Source: Roseimarinus sediminis
GTDB lineage: Bacteria > Bacteroidota > Bacteroidia > Bacteroidales > Prolixibacteraceae
DNA length: 64,000 nucleotides
Direction: 5' to 3'
Assembly: GCF_050433125.1 (NCBI RefSeq)
Contig: NZ_JBNPXV010000009.1
Coordinates: 1-64,000 of the forward strand
Part shown: in pieces, positions 16,178-23,904 of the stretch
Numbering within the stretch: position 1 is the first letter of the stretch
Layout: the number at the start of each line of letters is the position of its first letter
Position numbers and translations under genes: made by a program
Notes under the pieces: generated by a model
Told to the model about the DNA's origin: nothing
Database searches by the model: none
Seen by the model: the letters and a program-made list of their open reading frames with translations, nothing else

Positions 16178-17899
16178 ATGCAAAAAATGAACATAATCAT
16201 CCTGCTTTTCCAACTAGCCTTAGTGACCATTTCCTGTCAGAAAGATCCCGATTTATGGACGGGGCCTGTGATTACTGAACCTCGCGATGAGCTAACGCTG
16301 CAACAGTTACAGGCTGAAAGTATTCTCCCTTTAATGGATATGAGTTTTTTCGCCAAACCGGAATGGGCACAAACAGCAACGCATTCTTTTTCGGGGGCCA
16401 TTTCGTTTGAAGATACTGAAATGGACTTTCCTATAGAAAGAGCTTATTATCCGGGAGAGAATATATTTCCGGGTATTACGCTGGATTTTATCAGCCACGA
16501 TGGTGAATTAATCCCCATAAAGAATGAAATTCCTGGCTACCGTTCTTCAGGCAATGACTCCTGGAATGTACTTGTCGGAACCGGAAAAATATGGCATGAG
16601 GAAGCAGACGGGGATTGGAACCGGGCATCATTCCCGCTGTCGTTAAGCGATAGCTACATTGGCCAGGTTAAAAATTGTGTGGCTACCTTTCTCTACAAAG
16701 GAGATTCGGTGAGCAATGTTTACGTTCAATGCAGTCAGGAAACTGCCGATTTTAACGATGGACAGGTTGGGAACATCCGGGTGATGCTAATGGCAGATTA
16801 TAAGGCCAGAACCTATACCGATTCACTTTCTGTTATCGAAAAACGAAAGAGAATCAAAGCAGAAAGACTGCCTGTACATCCCTTGTCTGAGATAGATACC
16901 GATCATAAAGTTGCCGACTATTTTGAGAAAGCAGGCTATACCAATGCACCAACAAGTCTGGGAGCCATTGTAATGGATGACCAAATCTATTTGCAAGCGC
17001 CCAAAACACGACATGGTTTGTATCCCTACCCCAATGAAATGCGGCAAGCGGTATATTCAGTTTCCAAAAGCATGACCGGTGCCTTGGCGCTGTTCTATTT
17101 TGCTGAACGCTACGGCAACGAGCTCTTCGATGCGGTGATTTCAGAATACGTGCCTGCACTGGCCAGTCTCCCCGAATGGCATGGGGTAACTTTTTCAAAT
17201 ACCCTGAACATGCTTACCGGTACCGAAGGAGGAGAAGATGCTGCGCGTATGTATGAAATAATGGTTCAGCCCCGATCAGCTGAAGAAGTAATCAATAATA
17301 TTGCAGGCTTAGGTGACCAGGCGGCCCAACCCGGAGAAGCATTTAATTATGCCTCCACCAACCTTTTTGTGCTTTCTTATGCACTGCAAAACTATGTAGA
17401 AGAAAAGGAGGGTACAGGTAGCTCGTATTGGAATTTGCTTCGCGAGAATGTGTTGGTCCCGATAGGTGCTGAAGACTTTACCTTGCTGCATACAGTGGAA
17501 TCGGACGGTTCGGAAGGCATTCCGCTACTGGCCTACGGAGCATGGCCTACCCTCGATAATGTGGCAAAAATAGCCATGTTGTTTTCAAAAGAAGGCATGT
17601 ATCGCGGGCAGCAGATCCTGAACAGGGAAAAATGCCGTGAAGCACTTGGCCGGACCAATTGGAAAGGCTATAGCACCAATAATGACTGGAGGGGCGAATA
17701 TTACCGGCATTCGTTTTGGGCCACAGATGTACGAAGCAACGGATGCAAAGTGAATGTCACCTACATGCTGGGCTATGGGGGAAATTATGTCTGGTTTTTT
17801 CCAAGTGGTGCTATTGCCATTCGTTTTATGGATGAATACGATTTCGATTTTAAAGCGCTTGTTAAGGGGGTAGAGCGTATCAGGTCTTCTTGCGAGTAA
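16178..17899 (+). CDS. Lipoprotein serine hydrolase, beta-lactamase fold
   Basis: A 573-residue protein with a lipoprotein signal (cysteine at residue 20 in VTISCQ), a unique N-terminal domain of about 250 residues, then a class C beta-lactamase-type domain. The SxxK motif is S294-V-S-K297 (VYSVSKSM). The second motif is Y391-A-S393 (FNYAST), with Ser in place of the usual Asn. Probably attached to the outer membrane or facing the periplasm. The start may be 16178 or the ATG three codons later. It appears paralogous in fold to the upstream hydrolase and co-transcribed with it. Confidence 0.8.
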   Translation: MQKMNIIILLFQLALVTISCQKDPDLWTGPVITEPRDELTLQQLQAESILPLMDMSFFAKPEWAQTATHSFSGAISFEDTEMDFPIERAYYPGENIFPGITLDFISHDGELIPIKNEIPGYRSSGNDSWNVLVGTGKIWHEEADGDWNRASFPLSLSDSYIGQVKNCVATFLYKGDSVSNVYVQCSQETADFNDGQVGNIRVMLMADYKARTYTDSLSVIEKRKRIKAERLPVHPLSEIDTDHKVADYFEKAGYTNAPTSLGAIVMDDQIYLQAPKTRHGLYPYPNEMRQAVYSVSKSMTGALALFYFAERYGNELFDAVISEYVPALASLPEWHGVTFSNTLNMLTGTEGGEDAARMYEIMVQPRSAEEVINNIAGLGDQAAQPGEAFNYASTNLFVLSYALQNYVEEKEGTGSSYWNLLRENVLVPIGAEDFTLLHTVESDGSEGIPLLAYGAWPTLDNVAKIAMLFSKEGMYRGQQILNREKCREALGRTNWKGYSTNNDWRGEYYRHSFWATDVRSNGCKVNVTYMLGYGGNYVWFFPSGAIAIRFMDEYDFDFKALVKGVERIRSSCE

Positions 17900-17909
17900 G
17901 AAACATTGA

Positions 17910-18209
17910 TTAAAGTTTTATGGATAGGTCAAGTTGTCCACCCAGGCCTAATTCCACAATCTTTTGTAATGTTGAAAGTCTTACTTCTTTTACATTATTT
18001 TCAATCTTTGAAATATACGATTTTGTGGTTCCAACTTTCTCTGCCAATTCTGCCTGGGTTAAACCCTTTTCCATTCTTGCTTCATACAAAAGTGTTCCTA
18101 GCTTAAAATTTTCATAGCCTTCGTCTAAATCATCACGTTTAGTAGTTCCTTTTTTTCCGAAATGTTTATCCTTAAACTCATCAAGGGTCATTTTGTTACT
18201 TGTTTTCAT
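17910..18209 (-). CDS. XRE-family HigA-like antitoxin
   Basis: A 99-residue protein of the same family as the 6787-7113 antitoxin. The N-terminal segment TLDEFKDKHFGKKGTTKRDD parallels TLAEMKDKYIGKVGTTERD there. A Cro/C1-type helix-turn-helix follows (ARMEKGLTQAELAEKVGTTK, YISKIENN). It is expected to neutralise the toxin encoded upstream, whose 3' end overlaps it by 14 bp, and to repress the pair. No flanking repeats are seen here. Confidence 0.87.
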   Translation of the reverse strand: MKTSNKMTLDEFKDKHFGKKGTTKRDDLDEGYENFKLGTLLYEARMEKGLTQAELAEKVGTTKSYISKIENNVKEVRLSTLQKIVELGLGGQLDLSIKL

Positions 18210-18585
18210 TTTTATACTCCTCCATAATTTTTAATGCCTTCTCTATTTCATTTTTAGGCGTTCTTTGTGTTTTCTTTTGAAACCCATTGCTTAGTATAAG
18301 CAGCTTACCTTGATCGAAAAAGCAAAATATTCTAAAAATGTCTCTGCTCAATCTTACCCTAATTTCATAAAGTCCATCAGTAAATTCAATATGCTTAAGA
18401 TAAGATTCAGGAATGCGTTCAAGTTCTTCAATTAATTGAATAGTCCAGATTATTTTCGCCTTAACTTTCTCAGATTGTTTAAGAAAGAATTTCTCAAAAT
18501 AATCTTTGTAGAAAATCGCTGTTCTATATTTTTTTTTGATTCCACAAGACAAAGATAGGATAAGTTTCACTATAGTACAACACAT
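18196..18585 (-). CDS. HigB/RelE-superfamily (Gp49-like) toxin
   Basis: A 129-residue predicted toxin. The conserved domain begins only at KYRTAIFYKDYFEKFFLKQS (about residue 19). It continues with DGLYEIRVRLSRDIFRIFCF, the central sheet, and LILSNGFQKKTQRTPKNEI, the G-F-x-K-K...P motif. It resembles the 7117-7455 toxin. The only in-frame ATG (18585) adds a hydrophobic 18-residue leader (MCCTIVKLILSLSC), which is unusual. The true start may be a rare codon nearer the conserved core. The gene overlaps the downstream antitoxin. Confidence 0.83.
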   Translation of the reverse strand: MCCTIVKLILSLSCGIKKKYRTAIFYKDYFEKFFLKQSEKVKAKIIWTIQLIEELERIPESYLKHIEFTDGLYEIRVRLSRDIFRIFCFFDQGKLLILSNGFQKKTQRTPKNEIEKALKIMEEYKNENK

Positions 18586-18754
18586 CAGTTTTGCCTGGCA
18601 GCCTAATCCTGCAAATCATGCATTTTAGCCCGCAATTATAATCCCGAACCTCCTGATTCTTTTCCCGAACGTTTCGCCTGTTCGTCTTCCTCAACTTTGC
18701 ATCGTGATTGAAACACCAATCAAACAGCGTCAGAAAACAATAAAATAAAACACG

Positions 18755-19744
18755 ATGCAAGAAATGATGAAAGCAATTGTAGCCACAGGATACGGAGCAC
18801 CGGATGTGCTTCAGCTACAACAGGTGGCCAAACCTGCACCGAAAGAAAACGAAGTGCTGGTGAAAATTTATGCAAGTACCGTGACCACGGCCGATGGCAT
18901 GATGCGCACAGGCACACCCTATTTTGGTCGCTTATTTACCGGACTCAGCAAACCAAAGCATCCAATACCAGGCACCGGATTTGCAGGAGTTGTGGAAGCG
19001 ATCGGAAAGAAAGTAACCAGCTTTCAGCCGGGCGACGAAGTTTTTGGTGAAACCACGCTGGGAGCCAGCACCAATGCCGAATTTGTTAGCATTCCTGAAA
19101 CGGGCGTAATACTTCCAAAACCTGAGAACCTTGGTTTTAACGAAGCAGCTACCTTGACCGATGGTCCGCTCACTTCCTATAATTTTCTAAAAGAAGTGGC
19201 CAAAGTGCAAGCCGGACAAAAAGTGCTGATTAATGGCGCCTCCGGAAGTCTTGGAACGGCAGCCGTTCAAATCGCCAAAACCCTGGGTGCTCAGGTAACC
19301 GGTGTTTGCAGTCATCGCAATGTTGGTGCCGTAAAAGCATTGGGTGCCGACGAGGTCATCGACTATACCCGCAAAGATTTTACCCATAGCAATGAAACCT
19401 ACGATTTTGTCTTCGATACGGTTGGAAAAAGCTCTTTCAACAAATGCAAAAATATCCTTGCCGAATCAGGCACCTACCTGTCGCCGGTGATGGGATTCGC
19501 CCTATTAATTCAAATGATGGCAAGCTCCATTATTGGAAAGAAGAAAGCCAAATTCAGCGCTACCGGCTTGCTCAAAGATCATGAATTGTGCGTGCAACTG
19601 AGCGAAGTTGTTAAGCTGTTCAAGGAAGGGAAACTAAATGTCGTCATCGATCGTCAGTACCCGTTGGAGAAAGTAGCCGAAGCCCATACCTACGTGGCTT
19701 CAGGCCACAAAAAGGGAAATGTTGTCATCATTGTTCAAGCTTAA
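18755..19744 (+). CDS. NAD(P)-dependent MDR-family oxidoreductase
   Basis: A 329-residue medium-chain dehydrogenase/reductase resembling zeta-crystallin-type quinone oxidoreductases. A GroES-like N-terminal fold (AIVATGYGAPDVLQ...HPIPGTGFAGVVEAIGKKVT) is followed by a Rossmann domain (VLINGASGSLGTAAVQIAKT; GADEVIDY). The catalytic and structural zinc ligands of classical alcohol dehydrogenases are not apparent. ATG 18755 is used; in-frame ATGs lie 9 and 12 bases later. The DUF4386 gene begins 13 bp past its stop, so the two form an operon. The physiological substrate is unknown. Confidence 0.85.
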   Translation: MQEMMKAIVATGYGAPDVLQLQQVAKPAPKENEVLVKIYASTVTTADGMMRTGTPYFGRLFTGLSKPKHPIPGTGFAGVVEAIGKKVTSFQPGDEVFGETTLGASTNAEFVSIPETGVILPKPENLGFNEAATLTDGPLTSYNFLKEVAKVQAGQKVLINGASGSLGTAAVQIAKTLGAQVTGVCSHRNVGAVKALGADEVIDYTRKDFTHSNETYDFVFDTVGKSSFNKCKNILAESGTYLSPVMGFALLIQMMASSIIGKKKAKFSATGLLKDHELCVQLSEVVKLFKEGKLNVVIDRQYPLEKVAEAHTYVASGHKKGNVVIIVQA

Positions 19745-19757
19745 AAAACACCATAAA

Positions 19758-20447
19758 ATGCAAGCAAACAGAAAATCATCATTAACAGCAGGCCTTGCCA
19801 TTGTCATTATGGCCGTGGCTGCAGCATTCACCTTCGGCTATGCCCACAATGCGATTGTTGTTTCGGGCGATGCCGCCAACACAGTAAACAATCTGAAGTC
19901 CATGTCGTCGTTGTTCAAATTTGAAATCATGGGCTGGATGCTGATCCTCCTGTGCGACCTCATAGCCTCTTTCGCCTTGTATGGCTATTTTAAAGATTCC
20001 TGTCGGAATGTTGCCCGATGGATGGCAGCCTTTCGTTTGATTTATAGTGGTATTTTGGCTTATGCCATCTATCATCTCATCAGCATCAGTATTGGTGTCG
20101 AAGGAATCAATGTGCTTGATAAAACAGTTCAAACAGAGGTGATGAATTCCTTGCATGTCTTTGAAACGGCCTGGTCGATGGGCTTGATCATTTTTGGTTT
20201 CCACCTGCTTTTATTAGGCTTTCTCGTTTACAGGTCGGTGAATATTCACCGCTTTTGGGGGCTACTATTAATCATTGCGGCAGCGTCGTATATTCTGATT
20301 CACGCAGGCAAAAATTTTGTTCCCGGATCGGAACAGCTCATGGCTGTTGTTGAAATGGTGCTCAGTTTGCCTATGATGGCAGGCGAAGTAGGCTTTGCCC
20401 TTTGGTTAATTGTACGGGGTAAGCAGCCGGAAATTGTATTGAAATAA
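19758..20447 (+). CDS. DUF4386 family membrane protein
   Basis: A 229-residue integral membrane protein with about six hydrophobic segments, matching the DUF4386 pattern: TAGLAIVIMAVAAAFTFGYA at the N-terminus, FEIMGWMLILLCDLIASFAL, RWMAAFRLIYSGILAYAIYH and GFHLLLLGFLVYRS. Function unknown. The start at 19758 is used because the upstream in-frame codons overlap the previous gene. Transcribed with the oxidoreductase and followed by a strong terminator. Confidence 0.82.
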   Translation: MQANRKSSLTAGLAIVIMAVAAAFTFGYAHNAIVVSGDAANTVNNLKSMSSLFKFEIMGWMLILLCDLIASFALYGYFKDSCRNVARWMAAFRLIYSGILAYAIYHLISISIGVEGINVLDKTVQTEVMNSLHVFETAWSMGLIIFGFHLLLLGFLVYRSVNIHRFWGLLLIIAAASYILIHAGKNFVPGSEQLMAVVEMVLSLPMMAGEVGFALWLIVRGKQPEIVLK

Positions 20448-20532
20448 GCTGAAAGAAAAAGCTGACCCCTTATGCATGGCTTGATCTAGCTCCCACTGAC
20501 AGATAAAAGATGCAGGCAACAGGAAATATTGG

Positions 20533-20570
20533 GTACAAAAAAGAGACCATCTCTGCTCTCTTTTTTGTAC
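20533..20570. terminator. Bidirectional terminator
   Basis: Perfect inverted repeat of 14 bp (GTACAAAAAAGAGA 20533-20546; complementary arm 20557-20570) with a 10-nt loop and flanking A/T runs. It lies between the convergent DUF4386 and HepT genes and suits both. Confidence 0.8.
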
Positions 20571-20608
20571 TGGCTCCCCCTAACCGTTGAAAGTTGCAAG
20601 CCAAATAA

Positions 20609-20950
20609 CTATTGATTATCGATAATTTCAACAATTTGGGGATACAATTCCGGTATCTTGTTCTTTACGACATCCCAGACAATGCTGTAGTTGATGCCCA
20701 TGTAATCATGAATAAGCTTATCTCGCATCCCTGCCATATTCTTCCATGTGATAGAACTCCATTTGTATTTTACATCAGCAGGAATCTTTTTAGTTGCTTC
20801 TCCAATAACCTCAAGACTTCTTACTATGGCACGTTTTAATGTTTCATCTCTCAAAAAATCATCCTTTGAAACATCCCTATGAATTACGGAAAGAATATAA
20901 GAGCACTCATCCCGAATATGTTTGAGGTATTCTAATGGCTCTTTAGACAT
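20609..20950 (-). CDS. HepT-like HEPN toxin
   Basis: A 113-residue HEPN (DUF86) protein with an intact RX4HXY motif, R-D-K-L-I-H-D-Y, in the C-terminal half (MRDKLIHDYMGINYSIVW). The motif combines the RNase residues with the tyrosine that MntA modifies in characterised HepT/MntA systems. I chose the ATG at 20950, whose ATGTCTAA overlaps the upstream mntA stop; an alternative ATG at 20962 adds 4 residues. Unlike the 5909-6303 copy, the frame is continuous. Confidence 0.87.
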   Translation of the reverse strand: MSKEPLEYLKHIRDECSYILSVIHRDVSKDDFLRDETLKRAIVRSLEVIGEATKKIPADVKYKWSSITWKNMAGMRDKLIHDYMGINYSIVWDVVKNKIPELYPQIVEIIDNQ

Positions 20951-21239
20951 ACTGTACTTCATTTAGTATTTTGGGACCAATGTAGGGGCTTAAACCGTTT
21001 TTTGTAACAACATCAACCTTATTTTGTGAAAAAAGCTTTTCTAACAGCTCATAGACTGCCAAGAAATTGTCGTATGTTTCCTTTTCAGGATCAAAGTCAA
21101 CAAGAATATCAATATCGCTATTTTCCGTCTGTTCATCACGTATGTATGATCCGAACAAACCTACATTGCGAACACCAATTGACGAGAATTGGTATCGATT
21201 GGCTTCTAAAGTTTTTAATATGAAGTTCTTTGTTGTCAT
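20943..21239 (-). CDS. MntA-type minimal nucleotidyltransferase antitoxin
   Basis: A 98-residue minimal nucleotidyltransferase. The GSX10DXD motif is intact (GLFGSYIRDEQTENSDIDIL), with the third acidic strand at KVDVV. By analogy it AMPylates the HEPN tyrosine and silences the toxin. The start ATG is at 21239; a TTG at 21251 is also in frame. Transcription starts from its own TATATTTG box. The toxin gene overlaps its 3' end. Confidence 0.86.
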   Translation of the reverse strand: MTTKNFILKTLEANRYQFSSIGVRNVGLFGSYIRDEQTENSDIDILVDFDPEKETYDNFLAVYELLEKLFSQNKVDVVTKNGLSPYIGPKILNEVQYV

Positions 21240-21248
21240 TTCTACCAA

Positions 21249-21256
21249 CAAATATA
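21249..21256 (-). promoter_or_regulatory. -7 box for the mntA-hepT pair
   Basis: TATATTTG on the minus strand, 9 bp before the ATG at 21239. The short distance implies a near-leaderless transcript, as for the other mntA. Confidence 0.45.
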
Positions 21257-21290
21257 CGAATCTATTTTTTTGTGAATTGATGCAAAAAGA

Positions 21291-21322
21291 AAAAGCGTTA
21301 CACTTTGAAAGTATAACGCTTT
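21291..21322 (-). terminator. Terminator of tRNA-Asn
   Basis: AAAAGCGTTA (21291-21300) pairs with TAACGCTTTT (21313-21322), with T residues following on the minus strand. It lies 15 bp past the tRNA 3' end. Confidence 0.7.
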
Positions 21323-21336
21323 TATTTTCCTAGGTG

Positions 21337-21410
21337 CTCCCCAGGTAGGACTTGAACCTACGACCTACGGATTAACAGTCCGCCGCTCTAACCAACTGAG
21401 CTACTAGGGA
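21337..21410 (-). tRNA. tRNA-Asn (GTT)
   Basis: A 74-nt cloverleaf on the minus strand. The acceptor stem TCCCTAG pairs with CTGGGGA, followed by discriminator G. The D-arm is TAGCTCAGTTGGTTAGAGC, the anticodon loop carries GTT (ACTGTTAAT), and the T-arm is GTAGGTTCAAGTCCTAC. CCA is not encoded. Confidence 0.95.
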
Positions 21411-21556
21411 GTATAATCTCTTGTTTTGAACATGCTCTGTTCTCAAGAGCGATGCAAAAATAGAAAAGGTTTTTTTACTACCAAAAGAAAAAATGAAAAA
21501 TTATGGATTTCTTTTTTTCTATTTTCTTTAGTGCTTCAAATACAATTTTTTAAACC

Positions 21557-22831
21557 TTAGGCAATGTATTCAAAGCCTGTGTAGGGAAGCAATACCGCAG
21601 GGATCCGGATTCCTTCGGCCGTTTGGTTGTTTTCAAGCAGGGCCGCCAGAATACGGGGCAATGCCAGGGCACTGCCATTGAGCGTATGGGCCAGCTCGGG
21701 CTTCTTCATCCCTTTGCCTTTGTATCTGCATTTGAGCCGGTTGGCCTGGAACGATTCAAAGTTCGATACCGAACTCACTTCGAGCCAACGCTCCTGGGCA
21801 GCCGAATACACTTCAAAGTCGTAGGTCATGGCCGAGGTAAAGCTGATGTCGCCACCGCAAAGCCTGACGATGCGGTAGGGAAGTTCGAGCTTTTTGATCA
21901 GGCCTTCAACATGGGCCACCATGCTGTCGAGTATCTCGTACGAATGATCGGGATGGGCGATTTGAACAATTTCCACCTTATCGAATTGATGCAGACGGTT
22001 TAAGCCGCGTACATGAGCGCCCCATGATCCGGCCTCGCGGCGAAAGCAGGGAGTATAAGCCATGTTCTTAACAGGTAGTTCGCTTTCGTCGAGAATCACA
22101 TCGCGGTAAATATTGGTAACCGGCACCTCGGCAGTAGGAACCAGATAAAGGTTGTCGGCAGTAGCATGGTACATCTGGCCTTCCTTGTCGGGAAGCTGTC
22201 CGGTTCCAAAACCTGAATCTTCGTTCACTAAAATGGGAGGCAGCACTTCGTTGAACCCAGCTTTTTCGCCTTCATCGAGAAAGAAGGAGATCAGGGCACG
22301 TTGTAGTTTTGCCCCTTTGCCTTTGTATACCGGAAAGCCTGCGCCCGTAAGCTTGGTGCCCATTTCAAAGTCGATGATGTCGTATTTCTGTATCAAATCC
22401 CAGTGGGGGAGTTTGTTTTCTCCCAGCTCGGGAAGGGTGCCTCCCGAACGGATTTCCTGGTTGTCGTTTTCGTTGCGACCTTCGGGTACCAGTTCATGTG
22501 GTATATTGGGCAGTTGTACCAGCAACTCATTCAATTGGCTGTCGATGCTTGCAAATGAACTGTCGAGCGATTTGATCTCGTCTTTTAGTGCAACAGTTTT
22601 CTCTTTGGCAGCATTGGCTTCATCCATCTTTTTATCCTTAAAAAGCTGACCGATCTGTTTCGAAAGGTTATTCATCTCGGCTTTCAACTGGTCGACCTGT
22701 GTTTGTGTCGCTTTACGCTGCCTGTCGAGTTCAATGACCTGTGCCACGATCTGGCTGGCATCGAAATGCTTTACTTTCAGGCGTTCAATAACAAAATCGG
22801 GATGCTCCTGAATGAATTTCAGTGTTAACAT
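21557..22831 (-). CDS. serS: Seryl-tRNA synthetase
   Basis: A 424-residue class II aminoacyl-tRNA synthetase that charges tRNA-Ser (and tRNA-Sec where present). An N-terminal coiled-coil arm (about 30-100) precedes the catalytic domain. Motif 2 is FRREAGSWGAHVRGLNRLHQ, the HQF/E region is intact and motif 3 is NGSALALPRILAALLENNQ. Length is normal. The start at 22831 has a TATTTTTG -7 box 29 bp upstream. Monocistronic, next to tRNA-Asn. Confidence 0.97.
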   Translation of the reverse strand: MLTLKFIQEHPDFVIERLKVKHFDASQIVAQVIELDRQRKATQTQVDQLKAEMNNLSKQIGQLFKDKKMDEANAAKEKTVALKDEIKSLDSSFASIDSQLNELLVQLPNIPHELVPEGRNENDNQEIRSGGTLPELGENKLPHWDLIQKYDIIDFEMGTKLTGAGFPVYKGKGAKLQRALISFFLDEGEKAGFNEVLPPILVNEDSGFGTGQLPDKEGQMYHATADNLYLVPTAEVPVTNIYRDVILDESELPVKNMAYTPCFRREAGSWGAHVRGLNRLHQFDKVEIVQIAHPDHSYEILDSMVAHVEGLIKKLELPYRIVRLCGGDISFTSAMTYDFEVYSAAQERWLEVSSVSNFESFQANRLKCRYKGKGMKKPELAHTLNGSALALPRILAALLENNQTAEGIRIPAVLLPYTGFEYIA

Positions 22832-22859
22832 TTTACAGTATTTATTTTGTTTGAGTTGA

Positions 22860-22867
22860 CAAAAATA
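22860..22867 (-). promoter_or_regulatory. -7 box for serS
   Basis: TATTTTTG on the minus strand, 29 bp before the serS ATG. No clear -33 element. Confidence 0.4.
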
Positions 22868-22922
22868 GCAAAAGCCTTTTCAACACGATGAAAAGCTGCC
22901 GATTTTTTCGATGGAATATTCA

Positions 22923-23693
22923 TTAGCTTCCGGCAAGCGAAGGGTTTCCGAATACTCTCTCAAGCAGCTGGTTGACTCTGGCTTCGGCTTTGGTCCTGAT
23001 TTGTGCTTCCTGTATGGCTACTTTCAGAAAAACACCGTCGAGGGCCTTGCGCGTCACATAAAGATCGAGCCGGGTATCGAGGGTTTGAACCTCGAGTAAG
23101 CGGCCTGCCAGTGAAGTGGCAAATTTGTTCCATTGTCCGCTAATTTCGCTCCACGACTGGTTAGCCGAAATTCCGGCAACAATGGGCTTGTCGAGCGAGC
23201 GGTTCATGGTGGGCAGATATACCGAAACCAATGAATCGTAGGTTTGCCGGTGCAGGTAGTTGGTGGCTGCATCCTTTTCGCCTGCAAGTATTGAGCGGGC
23301 ATCGTCGATGCTCATCGAACGGATGGCCTGGTAAAAAACCGGGGCGGCACTCAGGGCTGCGTCTTCGGCCGAACGGTTTACCTGCCTGATCAGTGTTTCT
23401 ATTTTGCTATCAAGTCCCGGAACCCTGCGGGCATATTTCAGCACTTCGTCGGTTTCGGGCGGAAGATTAATTTTTACCATGCTGTCGAGATAGTAGCCGT
23501 TTTCGGCATGGAGCCGGGTAAGGGCGGTGTCAACGCCTACGCGCAGTGCTTCCTTTAGGCCCTGTTTGATTTCTTCGGTGCTCAGTGGCTTGTTTTGAAC
23601 AGCCAGTTCGCCGGCAGTGCGCAACAGCACATCGCACGAGCTGAGTGTGGTGAGTAAAATGCCCAAAAAGAGTAAATAGTTTTTCCGTATCAT
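22923..23693 (-). CDS. DUF4197 family lipoprotein
   Basis: A 256-residue protein with a lipoprotein signal (LLTTLSSC, cysteine at 20). It matches DUF4197: EEIKQGLKEALRVGVDTALT early, INLPPE and AAPVFYQAIRSMSIDDARSI in the centre, ATNYLHRQTYDSL and a C-terminal ALDGVFLKVAIQEAQIR. The family is widespread in Gram-negative bacteria and has no established function. Probably periplasmic or outer-membrane anchored. Confidence 0.85.
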   Translation of the reverse strand: MIRKNYLLFLGILLTTLSSCDVLLRTAGELAVQNKPLSTEEIKQGLKEALRVGVDTALTRLHAENGYYLDSMVKINLPPETDEVLKYARRVPGLDSKIETLIRQVNRSAEDAALSAAPVFYQAIRSMSIDDARSILAGEKDAATNYLHRQTYDSLVSVYLPTMNRSLDKPIVAGISANQSWSEISGQWNKFATSLAGRLLEVQTLDTRLDLYVTRKALDGVFLKVAIQEAQIRTKAEARVNQLLERVFGNPSLAGS

Positions 23694-23904
23694 GGTAATA
23701 AATTTAGTTGTTTGTGAGTTAATATTCTGACCTTGAACTGATGCTGCATGTAGCAGTTGATGTAAATGATCTTACGCCTGGGTAAATTTGAGCATTTCGG
23801 CCCAACAACAAAAATTTCTGAACAATTATGTAACAAAAAACATTAAATCACGACTTATGTTAGCATTATTCAAAAACTATTCAAATAATTAAAGAAAGCA
23901 TACA

